Origin: Streptomyces phaeochromogenes
GTDB lineage: Bacteria > Actinomycetota > Actinomycetes > Streptomycetales > Streptomycetaceae
DNA: 64,000 nt
Assembly (NCBI RefSeq): GCF_001418655.1
Contig: NZ_LIQZ01000161.1
Coordinates: 62,001-126,000, forward strand
Direction of reading: 5' to 3'
Both the position numbers and the translations under genes were made by a program. Below, one piece after another: positions 51,975 through 60,616 of the stretch; the first letter of the stretch is position 1; every line of letters begins with the position of its first letter. The notes under the pieces were generated by a model, which was not told the DNA's origin, searched no databases, and saw only the letters and a program-made list of their open reading frames with translations.

Positions 51975-52852
51975 GGACGGTGGAGCTTCCCCTGGTCGTC
52001 GGTGTCGACGGCTCCGAACCCGGCATGCGTGCCGTGGACTGGGCGGCGGACGAGGCCGCCCTGCGCGGCGTACCGCTGCGGCTGGTGTACGCCTCACTGT
52101 GGGAACGCTACGAGGGCGCCGCGCTCGCCGAGGGTCTCGGCAGGTCCTCGGAGCAAGTGCTGGCCGACAACATCGTCGAGGCCGCCGCGAAGCGTGCGCA
52201 CCGCCGCGAGGTGGACCTGAAGATCTCCACCGAGGTGCTGCCCGAGGAGCCGGTGCCGGCACTGCTGCGGGAGGGGCGAAACGCCTCCGCGCTGGTCCTG
52301 GGGACCCGAGGCCGCAGCGGCATCGCCGAACTCCTCCTCGGCAGTGTCAGCCTCGCCGTGGCCGCCCGCGCCGACTGCCCGGTGATCGTGCTGCGCGGCG
52401 GCCACGACCATCAGGTGACGTCCAGGATGCGCAGGCGCATCGTGCTCGGAGTCGGTGAGGAGCCGGAGAAATCGGCCGCCGTGCGGTTCGCGTTCGAGGA
52501 GGCGCGGGAACGCCGGGTACCGCTGGAGGCGGTACGTGCCTGGCGCTGCCCCGCGCACCAGACCGCCGACCACCCGCTGCTGTCCGGTGAACCCGCCCAC
52601 CTGTACGAGCAGCAGGCCACGGAAACCCTGGAAGCGGCACTGCGTGATGCCCCGGCGGGGGTGGAACTGCACCGGCGCATCGTCGAGGGCCCGGCCCGCA
52701 CGGTGCTCCTCGACGCCTCGGCCGAGGCCGACCTGCTCGTCGTCGGAGCCCAGCGGCGCCACGGCCACTTCGGGCTCCAGCTCGGCCGTGTCGCCCACGC
52801 GGTCCTGCACCACTCCGCCTGCCCCGTCGCCGTAGTCCCCCAACAGGGATGA
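51971..52852 (+). CDS. Universal stress protein, two Usp domains (operon B, last)
   Basis: The 293-residue product parallels 10418-11308: VELPLVVGVDGSEPGMRAVDWAADEAALRGVPLRLVYASLWERYEGAALAEGL. Domain 1 loop is VLGTRGRSGIAELLLGSVSLAVAARADCPVIVLRGG, and the C-terminal loop VGAQRRHGHFGLQLGRVAHAVLHHSACPVAVVPQQ. GTG start overlaps the adhP stop (GTGA) with GAAGGAAGGTGAGG as ribosome binding region. The ppk2 gene is convergent, 5 bp away. Confidence 0.93.
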   Translation: MRTVELPLVVGVDGSEPGMRAVDWAADEAALRGVPLRLVYASLWERYEGAALAEGLGRSSEQVLADNIVEAAAKRAHRREVDLKISTEVLPEEPVPALLREGRNASALVLGTRGRSGIAELLLGSVSLAVAARADCPVIVLRGGHDHQVTSRMRRRIVLGVGEEPEKSAAVRFAFEEARERRVPLEAVRAWRCPAHQTADHPLLSGEPAHLYEQQATETLEAALRDAPAGVELHRRIVEGPARTVLLDASAEADLLVVGAQRRHGHFGLQLGRVAHAVLHHSACPVAVVPQQG

Positions 52853-52857
52853 CCGGC

Positions 52858-53661
52858 TCAGAGGCTCGCCGCGTGATCGGGAACGTACGTCTGCAGATCG
52901 CGCGGCGGGCGCTGGTAGCCGGTCGAGGGCGGCCGGGGCGGCAGCTCCAGCACCGGCGGCGGCACCTCGTGGTACGGCACGGAACTCAGCAGATGGGCGA
53001 TCATGTTCAGACGGGCCCGGCGCTTGTCGTCGCTCTCCACGACGAACCACGGGGCCTCCGAGATGTCCGTGTGCACGAGCATCTCGTCCTTCGCCCGGGA
53101 GTACGCCTCCCAGCGGGTGATCGACTCCAGGTCCATCGGGGAGAGCTTCCAGCGCCGCGTCGGGTCCTTGAGCCGCTGCCGGAACCGCTTCTGCTGCTCC
53201 GTGTCGCTCACCGAGAACCAGTACTTGCGCAGCAGGATCCCTTCCTCCACCAGCATCCGCTCGAAGATCGGGCATTGGCGGAGGAAGAGCTGGTACTCCT
53301 CCTTGGTGCAGAAGCCCATGACGTGCTCGACACCGGCGCGGTTGTACCAGCTGCGGTCGAGCAGCACGATCTCCCCGGCCGCGGGCAGATGCTCGACGTA
53401 CCGCTGGAAGTACCACTGGGTGCGCTCGCGCTCGGTCGGCTTGGGCAGCGCCACGGTCCGCGCGACGCGCGGGTTGAGGTGCTCCGAGGCCCGTTTGATC
53501 GTGCCGCCCTTGCCCGCCGCGTCGCGTCCCTCGAAGACCACCACGAGCCGGGTGCCCTCGGCCCGCACCCACTCCTGGAGCTTCACCAGCTCCGTCTGCA
53601 GACGCAGCAGCTCCTGCTCGTACGCCGCGCGCGGCACCTTCGCCGTCTTCTTGCCGGCCAT
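52858..53661 (-). CDS. ppk2: Polyphosphate kinase 2
   Basis: The 267-residue PPK2 has Walker A in VVFEGRDAAGKGGTIKR (about 42-57), the PPK2 segment LPKPTERERTQWYFQRYVEHLP, Walker B/lid start IVLLDRSWYNRAGVEHVMGF (Asp102), and the PWFVVESDDKRRARLNMI end region. It transfers phosphate between polyphosphate and nucleotides; single-domain enzymes of this sort commonly phosphorylate ADP or GDP from polyphosphate. It would allow ATP/GTP regeneration from stored polyphosphate when respiration stops. GGAGGCGGC precedes the ATG. It is the intact version of the relic at 11325-11630. Divergent from phosphoketolase, with only 49 bp between the starts and no clear box there. Confidence 0.94.
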   Translation of the reverse strand: MAGKKTAKVPRAAYEQELLRLQTELVKLQEWVRAEGTRLVVVFEGRDAAGKGGTIKRASEHLNPRVARTVALPKPTERERTQWYFQRYVEHLPAAGEIVLLDRSWYNRAGVEHVMGFCTKEEYQLFLRQCPIFERMLVEEGILLRKYWFSVSDTEQQKRFRQRLKDPTRRWKLSPMDLESITRWEAYSRAKDEMLVHTDISEAPWFVVESDDKRRARLNMIAHLLSSVPYHEVPPPVLELPPRPPSTGYQRPPRDLQTYVPDHAASL

Positions 53662-53710
53662 GCCGCCTCCTCCGCTCGATGACGTCCTTCGATGACACTA
53701 CGGAGTCACC

Positions 53711-56095
53711 ATGACCAACGTCGAACACCAGGACAGCACCGTACTGACCGACGAGGAACTGCGCACCCTGGACGCCCACTGGCGGGCCGCCAACTACCTT
53801 GCCGTGGGCCAGATCTACCTGCTGGCAAATCCGCTGCTCACCGAGCCGCTGACCCCCGAGCACATCAAACCCCGGCTGCTCGGCCACTGGGGGACCTCGC
53901 CCGGCCTCAACCTCGTGCACACGCACCTCAACCGGGTGATCAAGGCCCGTGGTCTCGACGCCCTGTGCGTCTGGGGTCCCGGCCACGGCGGTCCCGCCGT
54001 CCTCGCCAATTCCTGGCTGGAGGGCAGCTACAGCGAGACCTATCCGGACGTCTCGCGCGACGCGGCGGGCATGGACCGGCTGTTCCGGCAGTTCTCCTTC
54101 CCCGGCGGCGTGCCCAGCCATGTGGCCCCCGAGACACCGGGCTCGATCCACGAGGGCGGCGAGCTGGGCTACTCCCTCGCCCACGCGTACGGGGCCGCCT
54201 TCGACAACCCCGATCTGCTGGTCGCCTGCGTGATCGGTGACGGCGAGGCGGAGACCGGGCCACTGGCCGCGTCCTGGCACTCCAACAAGTTCCTGGACCC
54301 GGTGCACGACGGCGCGGTCCTGCCGATCCTGCACCTCAACGGCTACAAGATCGCCAACCCGACCGTGCTGTCCCGGATTCCCGAGCACGAACTCGACGAC
54401 CTGCTGCGGGGATACGGACACGAGCCGATCCATGTCACCAGTGACGACCCGCGCGAGATCCACCGCGCCATGGCCGGCGCCTTCGACCACGCCCTCGACC
54501 GCATCGCGCTGATGCAGAGCACGGCTCGTGAGGACGGCGTGTCGGAGCGGGTCCGCTGGCCCATGATCGTGCTGCGCACCCCGAAGGGCTGGACAGGCCC
54601 GGGCGAGGTCGACGGGCAGCCGGTCGAGGGAACATGGCGTGCGCACCAGGTCCCGCTGTCCGGCGTACGCGAAAACCCCGACCACCTGCGGCAGTTGGAG
54701 ACGTGGCTGCGCTCGTACCGGCCCGAGGAGCTCTTCGACACCGACGGCCGGCCCACCGCGGACGTCCTCGCCTGTATCCCCGCCGGGGCCCGTCGGCTGG
54801 GCGCCACCCCGCACGCCAACGGCGGTCTTCTCGTACGCGACCTGCCCGTCCCGTCGCTCGACCGGTTCGCCGTCCCCGTCGACAAGCCGGGCGTCACCTC
54901 GCACGAGCCCACCCGGGTCCTCGGCGACTTCCTCGAACAGATCATGAACGACACATCGGGCCGTCGCGACTTCCGGCTCGTAGGCCCCGACGAGACCGCC
55001 TCCAACCGGCTGGACGCCGTCTTCAACGCCAGCGGCAAGGCCTGGCAGGCACAGATGCTCCAGGTGGACGAACACCTGGACCGGCACGGCCGGGTCATGG
55101 AGATCCTCTCCGAACACCTCTGCCAGGGCTGGCTGGAGGGCTATCTCCTCACCGGACGGCACGGCCTGTTCTCCTGCTACGAGGCGTTCGTGCACATCGT
55201 CGACTCGATGGTCAACCAGCACATCAAGTGGCTCAAGACATCGAGGGGGTTGCCGTGGCGGGCCCCGATCGCCTCGCTCAACTACCTCCTCACGTCGCAC
55301 GTGTGGCGTCAGGACCACAACGGTTTCTCGCACCAGGACCCCGGCTTCGTCGATCACGTCCTGAACAAGAGCCCCGAGGTCGTACGGGTCTATCTGCCGC
55401 CGGACGCCAACACCCTGCTCTCCGTGGCCGATCACGTCCTGCGCAGCCGTGACTACGTGAACGTGATCGTCGCGGGCAAGCAGCCCTGCTTCGACTGGCT
55501 CTCCATGGACCAGGCCCGCGTGCACTGCGCACGGGGAGCGGGCATCTGGGAGTGGGCGGGCTCGGCCGACGGAGACCGCGAGCCCGATGTCGTGCTCGCC
55601 TGCGCGGGTGATGTCCCCACCCAGGAGATCCTGGCCGCCTCCGATCTGCTGCGGCGTCATCTGCCCGAGCTGGCCGTCCGGGTCGTCAACGTCGTCGACA
55701 TGGCCCGGCTGCTGCCGCGTGAGGAACACCCGCACGGGATGGGCGACTTCGAGTACGACGGCCTGTTCACCACCGACAAGCCGGTGATCTTCGCCTACCA
55801 CGGCTATCCCTGGCTGATCCACCGCCTCGCCTACCGCCGCACCGGCCACGCCAACCTCCATGTCCGCGGCTACAAGGAGATGGGCACCACCACGACCCCG
55901 TTCGACATGGTCGTCCGCAACGACCTGGACCGCTACCGCCTGGTCATGGACGTCATCGACCGCGTCCCCGGCCTCGGCGTCCGTGCCGCCGCCGTACGCC
56001 AGCGGATGGCGGATGCCCGCACCCGCCACCACGCCTGGATCCGCGAACACGGCACGGACCTGCCCGAGGTCGCCGACTGGACCTGGACCGGCTGA
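53711..56095 (+). CDS. xfp: Phosphoketolase
   Basis: The 794-residue thiamine-diphosphate enzyme cleaves xylulose 5-phosphate and/or fructose 6-phosphate with phosphate to acetyl phosphate plus an aldose phosphate. It shows the phosphoketolase N-terminal LLGHWGTSPGLNLVHTHLNR (about 57-76), WGPGHGGPAVLANSWLEGSYSE (about 88-109), ThDP/Mg motif IGDGEAETGPLAASWHSNKFL (about 175-195), and the C-terminal GYKEMGTTTTPFDMVVRNDLDRY. Length equals that of known XFPs. An acetate kinase is not in the window, so acetyl phosphate use depends on enzymes elsewhere. It converges with the GH76 gene at a 33-bp gap. Confidence 0.96.
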   Translation: MTNVEHQDSTVLTDEELRTLDAHWRAANYLAVGQIYLLANPLLTEPLTPEHIKPRLLGHWGTSPGLNLVHTHLNRVIKARGLDALCVWGPGHGGPAVLANSWLEGSYSETYPDVSRDAAGMDRLFRQFSFPGGVPSHVAPETPGSIHEGGELGYSLAHAYGAAFDNPDLLVACVIGDGEAETGPLAASWHSNKFLDPVHDGAVLPILHLNGYKIANPTVLSRIPEHELDDLLRGYGHEPIHVTSDDPREIHRAMAGAFDHALDRIALMQSTAREDGVSERVRWPMIVLRTPKGWTGPGEVDGQPVEGTWRAHQVPLSGVRENPDHLRQLETWLRSYRPEELFDTDGRPTADVLACIPAGARRLGATPHANGGLLVRDLPVPSLDRFAVPVDKPGVTSHEPTRVLGDFLEQIMNDTSGRRDFRLVGPDETASNRLDAVFNASGKAWQAQMLQVDEHLDRHGRVMEILSEHLCQGWLEGYLLTGRHGLFSCYEAFVHIVDSMVNQHIKWLKTSRGLPWRAPIASLNYLLTSHVWRQDHNGFSHQDPGFVDHVLNKSPEVVRVYLPPDANTLLSVADHVLRSRDYVNVIVAGKQPCFDWLSMDQARVHCARGAGIWEWAGSADGDREPDVVLACAGDVPTQEILAASDLLRRHLPELAVRVVNVVDMARLLPREEHPHGMGDFEYDGLFTTDKPVIFAYHGYPWLIHRLAYRRTGHANLHVRGYKEMGTTTTPFDMVVRNDLDRYRLVMDVIDRVPGLGVRAAAVRQRMADARTRHHAWIREHGTDLPEVADWTWTG

Positions 56096-56128
56096 CCCCC
56101 CGTCACATCCCTTCCATGGCAGAGGAGT

Positions 56129-58006
56129 TCATCGCCCGGCCGACAGACCTTCCGCGGCCGTGAGTGCACCCAGCGCGCTGGCCTGGGTGCGCCAGTCCGA
56201 CGGGTTGGGGCTCGTGCCGGCCCAGCGCTGGCCCAGGCGGTTGAGGCGGTCCCGGTCGGTGCTCCAGATCGAGTCGGCCTGCTTCGTCACGTAGGCCCGG
56301 TAGGTGGCGGACCCGGTGGCGTCCGCCAGGTCGGCGAAGTGCCGCATGAAGATGCCCTTGAACTGTTTCTGGTTGTCGTCGCAGGAACCCGTGCCGACGT
56401 CGCAGGACTCGGTCAGCACGCCGCCGCGGGTCAGCGCCGACGAGGACATCGCGGCGTCGGCCAGCCGCTTCGCCGTGTCCAGGTACCTGCTGTTCCCGGT
56501 GGACCGCCACAGCTGGGTGAAGCCGCCGATGGCGAGGCCCTGGTTGTAACTCCACACGGTCTGGCCGTTGTTGCCGCAGCTCCCGTTCAGCCCGTCGTTG
56601 ACCAGGCCGGAGGAGTTGATCAGCCCGCTGCCCAGGTACCAGTTGGCGGCCGTGGTCGCCCGCGAGCCCCACACGGTGTCACCGGAGATCCGCTGGTGCA
56701 GCGAGGTGGTCAGCCACAGGTACTGCCCGTTGGTCACGGCGTTCTTGTACGTGCGCTCCCGGTCCCACCACACCCCGCCGCCGCAGGTGCCCGGATCCCA
56801 GTACTGGTGCACGTAGTTGGCGATCGTCACGGCCTCGTCCAGGTAGCGCCTCTCGCCCGTGTAGTCGTACGCCGCCAGCCAGGCGATGGCCCACCAGCCC
56901 GCGTCGTCGATCGCACGGCTGATGAAGTGCCCCTCGATCGGGTCCGAACTGCGCACGCCCGCGGGGAAGACACCCCGGTTCTGCTCGAAGGTACGGGCGA
57001 TCGCCCAGTCGTAGTCGTGCCGCCCGGTGCGTTCGGCGAAGTCGATGACCGAGGTGATGGCGACGGCCGAGTTCCACCAACTGCTGCGCCACCAGCCCTC
57101 GTTGGTCTGGTACGACGCCATCAGCGCGTCCGCCCCCGCACGTGCCCGGGTCGGTGCCGGCCTGGCCCAGGCGGTGCAACTGCCTTCCTGGTGGGAGGCC
57201 TCACGGCCGCAGGCGCGGACGGCCCCGCCGTACAGCAGGCCCCGTGGGTCCCGGGTGGCGAACATGGCGGTGCGGGTCGAGGACGCTCCTGACGGCACAC
57301 TCGTACGGCCGAGGGAAGCGCCCTCGGGCCAGCTCGCGCCGGCGTCCCAGGAGCGGTCGAGCCAGATCTCGTCGCCCGCGCCGCCGCTTGCGACGACGCC
57401 CCAGGCCGTGCCGTTGCGCTGGTCGACATGGAGGCTGATGGTGCGCCCGAAGAGGGTGGTCGACGGTACGGGGGTGTCGTCGCCGGACGCGGTGGCGGGG
57501 TCGGCGCCGTCGCAGAACGAGCCGTCGCACACCTTCGGATACGCCCAGTCGGTGCAGGTGACACCGCCCGCGTCACCGCAGGCGCGGATCCAGCCGCGCC
57601 GGTGTCCCAGCGGGTCGGTGATGTTGTACATCAGCGTGCGGGTGCCGGTCCAGGTGCCGGGGATGCTCGCCTTGCCGAGCACGCCTTCCCAGGTGGCGCC
57701 CCGGTCCCAGGACCGGTCCAGCCAGACCGACTCGCCCGTCGTGCCGTTGTCGATGCTCGCCCAGGCCATGTTGTCCAGGTCGGAGACGTGCAGCCGGACG
57801 ATCCGGCCGTTGATGGTCTTGCTCGGCACCGGGAAGGTGTCTTGTTGTGCCTTCGAGGGGTCCAGGGTGTCGCACGCCAGGGCACACACAGGCGTGGCGG
57901 CATGGGCGGCTGGAGCGGGGAGGGCGACGAGGCCGGTCAGGGCCAGGAGCAGCGCCAGGAACAGGGTCAGGGGTCCGCCGAGGACCGGGTGGGGCCGCGC
58001 CGACAT
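56129..58006 (-). CDS. Secreted GH76 family alpha-1,6-mannanase with two repeated N-terminal modules
   Basis: The 625-residue protein has a signal peptide (GGPLTLFLALLLALTGLVALPAPAAHA, cleavage near residue 37). Two homologous modules follow at about 42-150 and 155-270, each with a Cys pair near its start, WLDRSWDRGATW / WLDRSWDAGASW, and a closing RACGxxxxxxxCTxWA segment. The catalytic (alpha/alpha)6 GH76 domain is about 290-610, with the paired catalytic acids Asp367-Asp368 in RAIDDAGWWAIAWLAAYD and CGGGVWW. Members cut alpha-1,6-mannan of yeast cell walls or related polymers. The modules look like carbohydrate-binding domains, not clearly a known CBM. It is downstream of the GH2 gene by 101 bp and probably co-transcribed. 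Confidence 0.88.
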   Translation of the reverse strand: MSARPHPVLGGPLTLFLALLLALTGLVALPAPAAHAATPVCALACDTLDPSKAQQDTFPVPSKTINGRIVRLHVSDLDNMAWASIDNGTTGESVWLDRSWDRGATWEGVLGKASIPGTWTGTRTLMYNITDPLGHRRGWIRACGDAGGVTCTDWAYPKVCDGSFCDGADPATASGDDTPVPSTTLFGRTISLHVDQRNGTAWGVVASGGAGDEIWLDRSWDAGASWPEGASLGRTSVPSGASSTRTAMFATRDPRGLLYGGAVRACGREASHQEGSCTAWARPAPTRARAGADALMASYQTNEGWWRSSWWNSAVAITSVIDFAERTGRHDYDWAIARTFEQNRGVFPAGVRSSDPIEGHFISRAIDDAGWWAIAWLAAYDYTGERRYLDEAVTIANYVHQYWDPGTCGGGVWWDRERTYKNAVTNGQYLWLTTSLHQRISGDTVWGSRATTAANWYLGSGLINSSGLVNDGLNGSCGNNGQTVWSYNQGLAIGGFTQLWRSTGNSRYLDTAKRLADAAMSSSALTRGGVLTESCDVGTGSCDDNQKQFKGIFMRHFADLADATGSATYRAYVTKQADSIWSTDRDRLNRLGQRWAGTSPNPSDWRTQASALGALTAAEGLSAGR

Positions 58007-58107
58007 GACGTACCGCCAATCCGTGGGGGGCTGTGCGCGGAAGGGAGGGGTGGCCGCCCGTGGAGGGCGGCCACCTTGAAACGCCTGCTTTTCGTGAGCG
58101 GTCGTGC

Positions 58108-60450
58108 TCAGGGAGCCCAGGGTGCCGAGATCGACCAGGTGGTGTCCGGGACGAAGCTCGCCGGGTTGTCCCAGGTGTGCGTGCCGCCCTGCTGGGCCAG
58201 CCAGAGCTCGGCGTTGATGTGCCGCAGGTACTGGCGGGGGAAGCCCGACGCCGACAGCCGGACGCCGCCGCTGCCCTGCACCGGGCACCAGGTCGCGTCC
58301 TCCTTGTAGAGCGTGGAGTTGTCGTTCGCGTCGCGACGGACGCGGAACTCGCGGTGGCGCAGGTACTCGCCGGGGTAGTTGCGGGATTCGAAGGAGTAGC
58401 AGAGCCGGTTGGCGAGCCCCGGCTTCACCTTCCAGGTGGCGTCCTCCTTCAACAGGGCCGTACTGCCCGAGTTCACCACCTCGGTGAAGCCGAGCCCGTC
58501 CTGGTGACGGAGGTAGCGGTCGGTGTATCCCGGAGTGGTGACCCGGATCGACACGTACTGCTCCACCGGCAGCTTCACCGTCGGTCCGACCGTGCGGGAC
58601 GCCGTGATGAGCGCCTGGTTGGCCGCCCGGACGCGGGCTTCGTCGACCTTGACGATCTGACGGTCGTAGGTCAGCAGGCCGTTGGCCTCGTTCTCCACGT
58701 CCGTGATCTGGGTGTAGACGGCCGCCGACAGGCCGCCCGCGGGCATCGAGTTCTCCCGGATGCCGTCGAGCAGCCCGACGAGCCGGTCGTTGAGGGCGGA
58801 CAGGCTCGGCTGGTCCTCGTAGCTGAACCCGCCGCCCGGATACCACTCGTGACCGGTGACCCGGATGCCGAGACCGCCGTATTCGCCCAGCACGGAGGCG
58901 CGTACGGGCTCCGTCGGCGTGTTGCCGGGACCGACGTAGTTGTGGTTGTCGACCACGTCACCGTTGCCGCCGTCCTGGGAACCGCAGCAGTTGACGCCGC
59001 TCATGTTGTCGACGAGGCGCGAGGGGTCGTACGACTTGACCATGTCCGCGATACGGGCCTGGTCGTACTGGCCCCAGCCCTCGTTCTGGTTGACCCACAG
59101 GACCAGCGAGGGCGAGCTGCGGTGCTCGTCGATGACGGCGCGGTACTCGTTCTCCCACTGGGTGCGGGCCGCGGCGGACGGGCTCTTCCCGCTGTCCATG
59201 GCAGGCATGTCCTGCCACACCAGCAGCCCCAGGCGGTCCGCCCAGTAGAACCACCGCTGCGGCTCGACCTTGATGTGCTTGCGGACCATGTTGAAGCCCA
59301 GGTCCTTGTGCTTCTGCAGGTCGTACCTGAGGGCCGCGTCGGTCGGAGCGGTGTGCAGGCCGTCCGGCCAGTAGCCCTGGTCCAGGGTGCCGCTCTGGAA
59401 GACGAACGACCCGTTGAGGACGGGGCGTTGGACACCGTTCACGTTCTGCACCGCGATCGACCGCATGCCCGCGTACGAGCCGACCCGGTCGGCGCCCGCA
59501 CTGCCGGAGAGCTCGGCCGTGACGTCGTACAGGAACGGGTCCTCCGGCGTCCACAGGCGGGCGTTCGGCACCGGTACGGAGAACTGCTGGCCGACCGTCC
59601 CAGTGGCGGTGCCGACCTGCGTGCCGCCGTTGGAGACGGTGACCCTGGCGCTCGCCCCGTCGGCCCCGGCCGCACGCACCGTCACCCGCAGCGTGTTGTC
59701 CTGGAGGTTCGGGACCATGTCGAGCCGGGTGACGCGCGCGGCGGCGGTCGGCTCCAGCCAGACCGTCTGCCAGATCCCGGACGTGGCGGTGTAGAAGATG
59801 CTGCGCCCGGCGTGCGGGGTGACGTCCTGGATGCGCTGCTTGCCGACGGCCTGGCCGCCGGTCTGCGTGGCGTCGTACGCGGACACGACGATCGTGTTGG
59901 TGGCACCGCCGTTCAGCAGCGGCGTGATGTCGTACGAGAACGAGTCGTAACCCCCTCGGTGGACGGCCCCGGCCTGCTGCCCGTTGACCCAGACCGTGGT
60001 CTCCCAGTCGGAGGCACCGAAGTTGAGCTGGACGCGTCGGCCGCTCCAGCCGGACGGGACGGTGAAGGTGCGCTTGTACCAGAGCTTGTCGTTCTCGGTG
60101 ATCTTCCGCTGGATGCCCGAGAGCGCGGACTCCGGTGCGAACGGCACCCGGATCTGCTCGCCGAACGACGACGGCTGACCGGCGTCGCGAGACGTGACGG
60201 CGAAGTCCCAGATGCCGTTGAGATTGGCCCAGTCGGGGCGGGTGAGCTGCGGTCGCGGATACTCCGGCAGCGGGTTGTCGACCGGGACCTGGTCGGTCCA
60301 CGGCGTCGTCATCGGTGCGGGCTTGGGGGTCCAGGCCGCCGCGGCGGCGCCGGCGGGGGCCGTGCCGGAGGCGAGGAGGCCGGTGACGGCGAGTGCCAGC
60401 ACCGCGGCGGCGGTCGTGACGCGCCGCCAGGTCGGTATGGGTCTCAGCAC
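58108..60450 (-). CDS. Secreted GH2 family beta-glycosidase with C-terminal AbfB domain
   Basis: The 780-residue product starts at GTG 60450 (CTGGAGCGATCACC upstream) with a signal peptide (RRVTTAAAVLALAVTGLLASGTAPAGAAA). The GH2 sugar-binding domain is about 65-215 (NLNGIWDFAVTS, WYKRTFTVPSGWSGRRVQLNFG), the Ig-like domain about 220-320, and the TIM barrel about 330-610. The acid/base is Glu457 in LWVNQNEGWG and the candidate nucleophile Glu523 in VLGEYGGLG. A C-terminal AbfB-type beta-trefoil (about 640-770; YVSIRVTTPGYTDRYLRH, RRDANDNSTLYKEDATW) usually binds arabinofuranose side chains. Exact glycoside specificity cannot be read. Upstream palindromic operator at 60583-60594. Confidence 0.9.
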   Translation of the reverse strand: MLRPIPTWRRVTTAAAVLALAVTGLLASGTAPAGAAAAAWTPKPAPMTTPWTDQVPVDNPLPEYPRPQLTRPDWANLNGIWDFAVTSRDAGQPSSFGEQIRVPFAPESALSGIQRKITENDKLWYKRTFTVPSGWSGRRVQLNFGASDWETTVWVNGQQAGAVHRGGYDSFSYDITPLLNGGATNTIVVSAYDATQTGGQAVGKQRIQDVTPHAGRSIFYTATSGIWQTVWLEPTAAARVTRLDMVPNLQDNTLRVTVRAAGADGASARVTVSNGGTQVGTATGTVGQQFSVPVPNARLWTPEDPFLYDVTAELSGSAGADRVGSYAGMRSIAVQNVNGVQRPVLNGSFVFQSGTLDQGYWPDGLHTAPTDAALRYDLQKHKDLGFNMVRKHIKVEPQRWFYWADRLGLLVWQDMPAMDSGKSPSAAARTQWENEYRAVIDEHRSSPSLVLWVNQNEGWGQYDQARIADMVKSYDPSRLVDNMSGVNCCGSQDGGNGDVVDNHNYVGPGNTPTEPVRASVLGEYGGLGIRVTGHEWYPGGGFSYEDQPSLSALNDRLVGLLDGIRENSMPAGGLSAAVYTQITDVENEANGLLTYDRQIVKVDEARVRAANQALITASRTVGPTVKLPVEQYVSIRVTTPGYTDRYLRHQDGLGFTEVVNSGSTALLKEDATWKVKPGLANRLCYSFESRNYPGEYLRHREFRVRRDANDNSTLYKEDATWCPVQGSGGVRLSASGFPRQYLRHINAELWLAQQGGTHTWDNPASFVPDTTWSISAPWAP

Positions 60451-60582
60451 GGTGATCGCTCCAGGGTCTCGGTGGCGCACGGAGGAACGCCGCCCGCAGG
60501 ACGGTGGAACTTGTTCAACACGGGAGAACTCGCTGCACGGATACCACAGCATTCACCCGGCCAATTGTCCAGACCAAAGGCA

Positions 60583-60594
60583 GACAACGTTGTC
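60583..60594. promoter_or_regulatory. LacI-type operator before GH2 gene
   Basis: GACAACGTTGTC is a perfect 12-bp palindrome with the central CG typical of LacI/GalR operators. It lies 133 bp upstream of the GH2 GTG and 23 bp before the stop of the preceding GH76 gene. Confidence 0.7.
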
Positions 60595-60616
60595 GGACGT
60601 TCGATGAACTCCCGCT

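Noticed and set aside
52094..56050. Long minus-strand frame opposite phosphoketolase and ppk2 surroundings
   Set aside because: Antisense shadow of high-GC coding DNA; only the ppk2 frame there carries family motifs.
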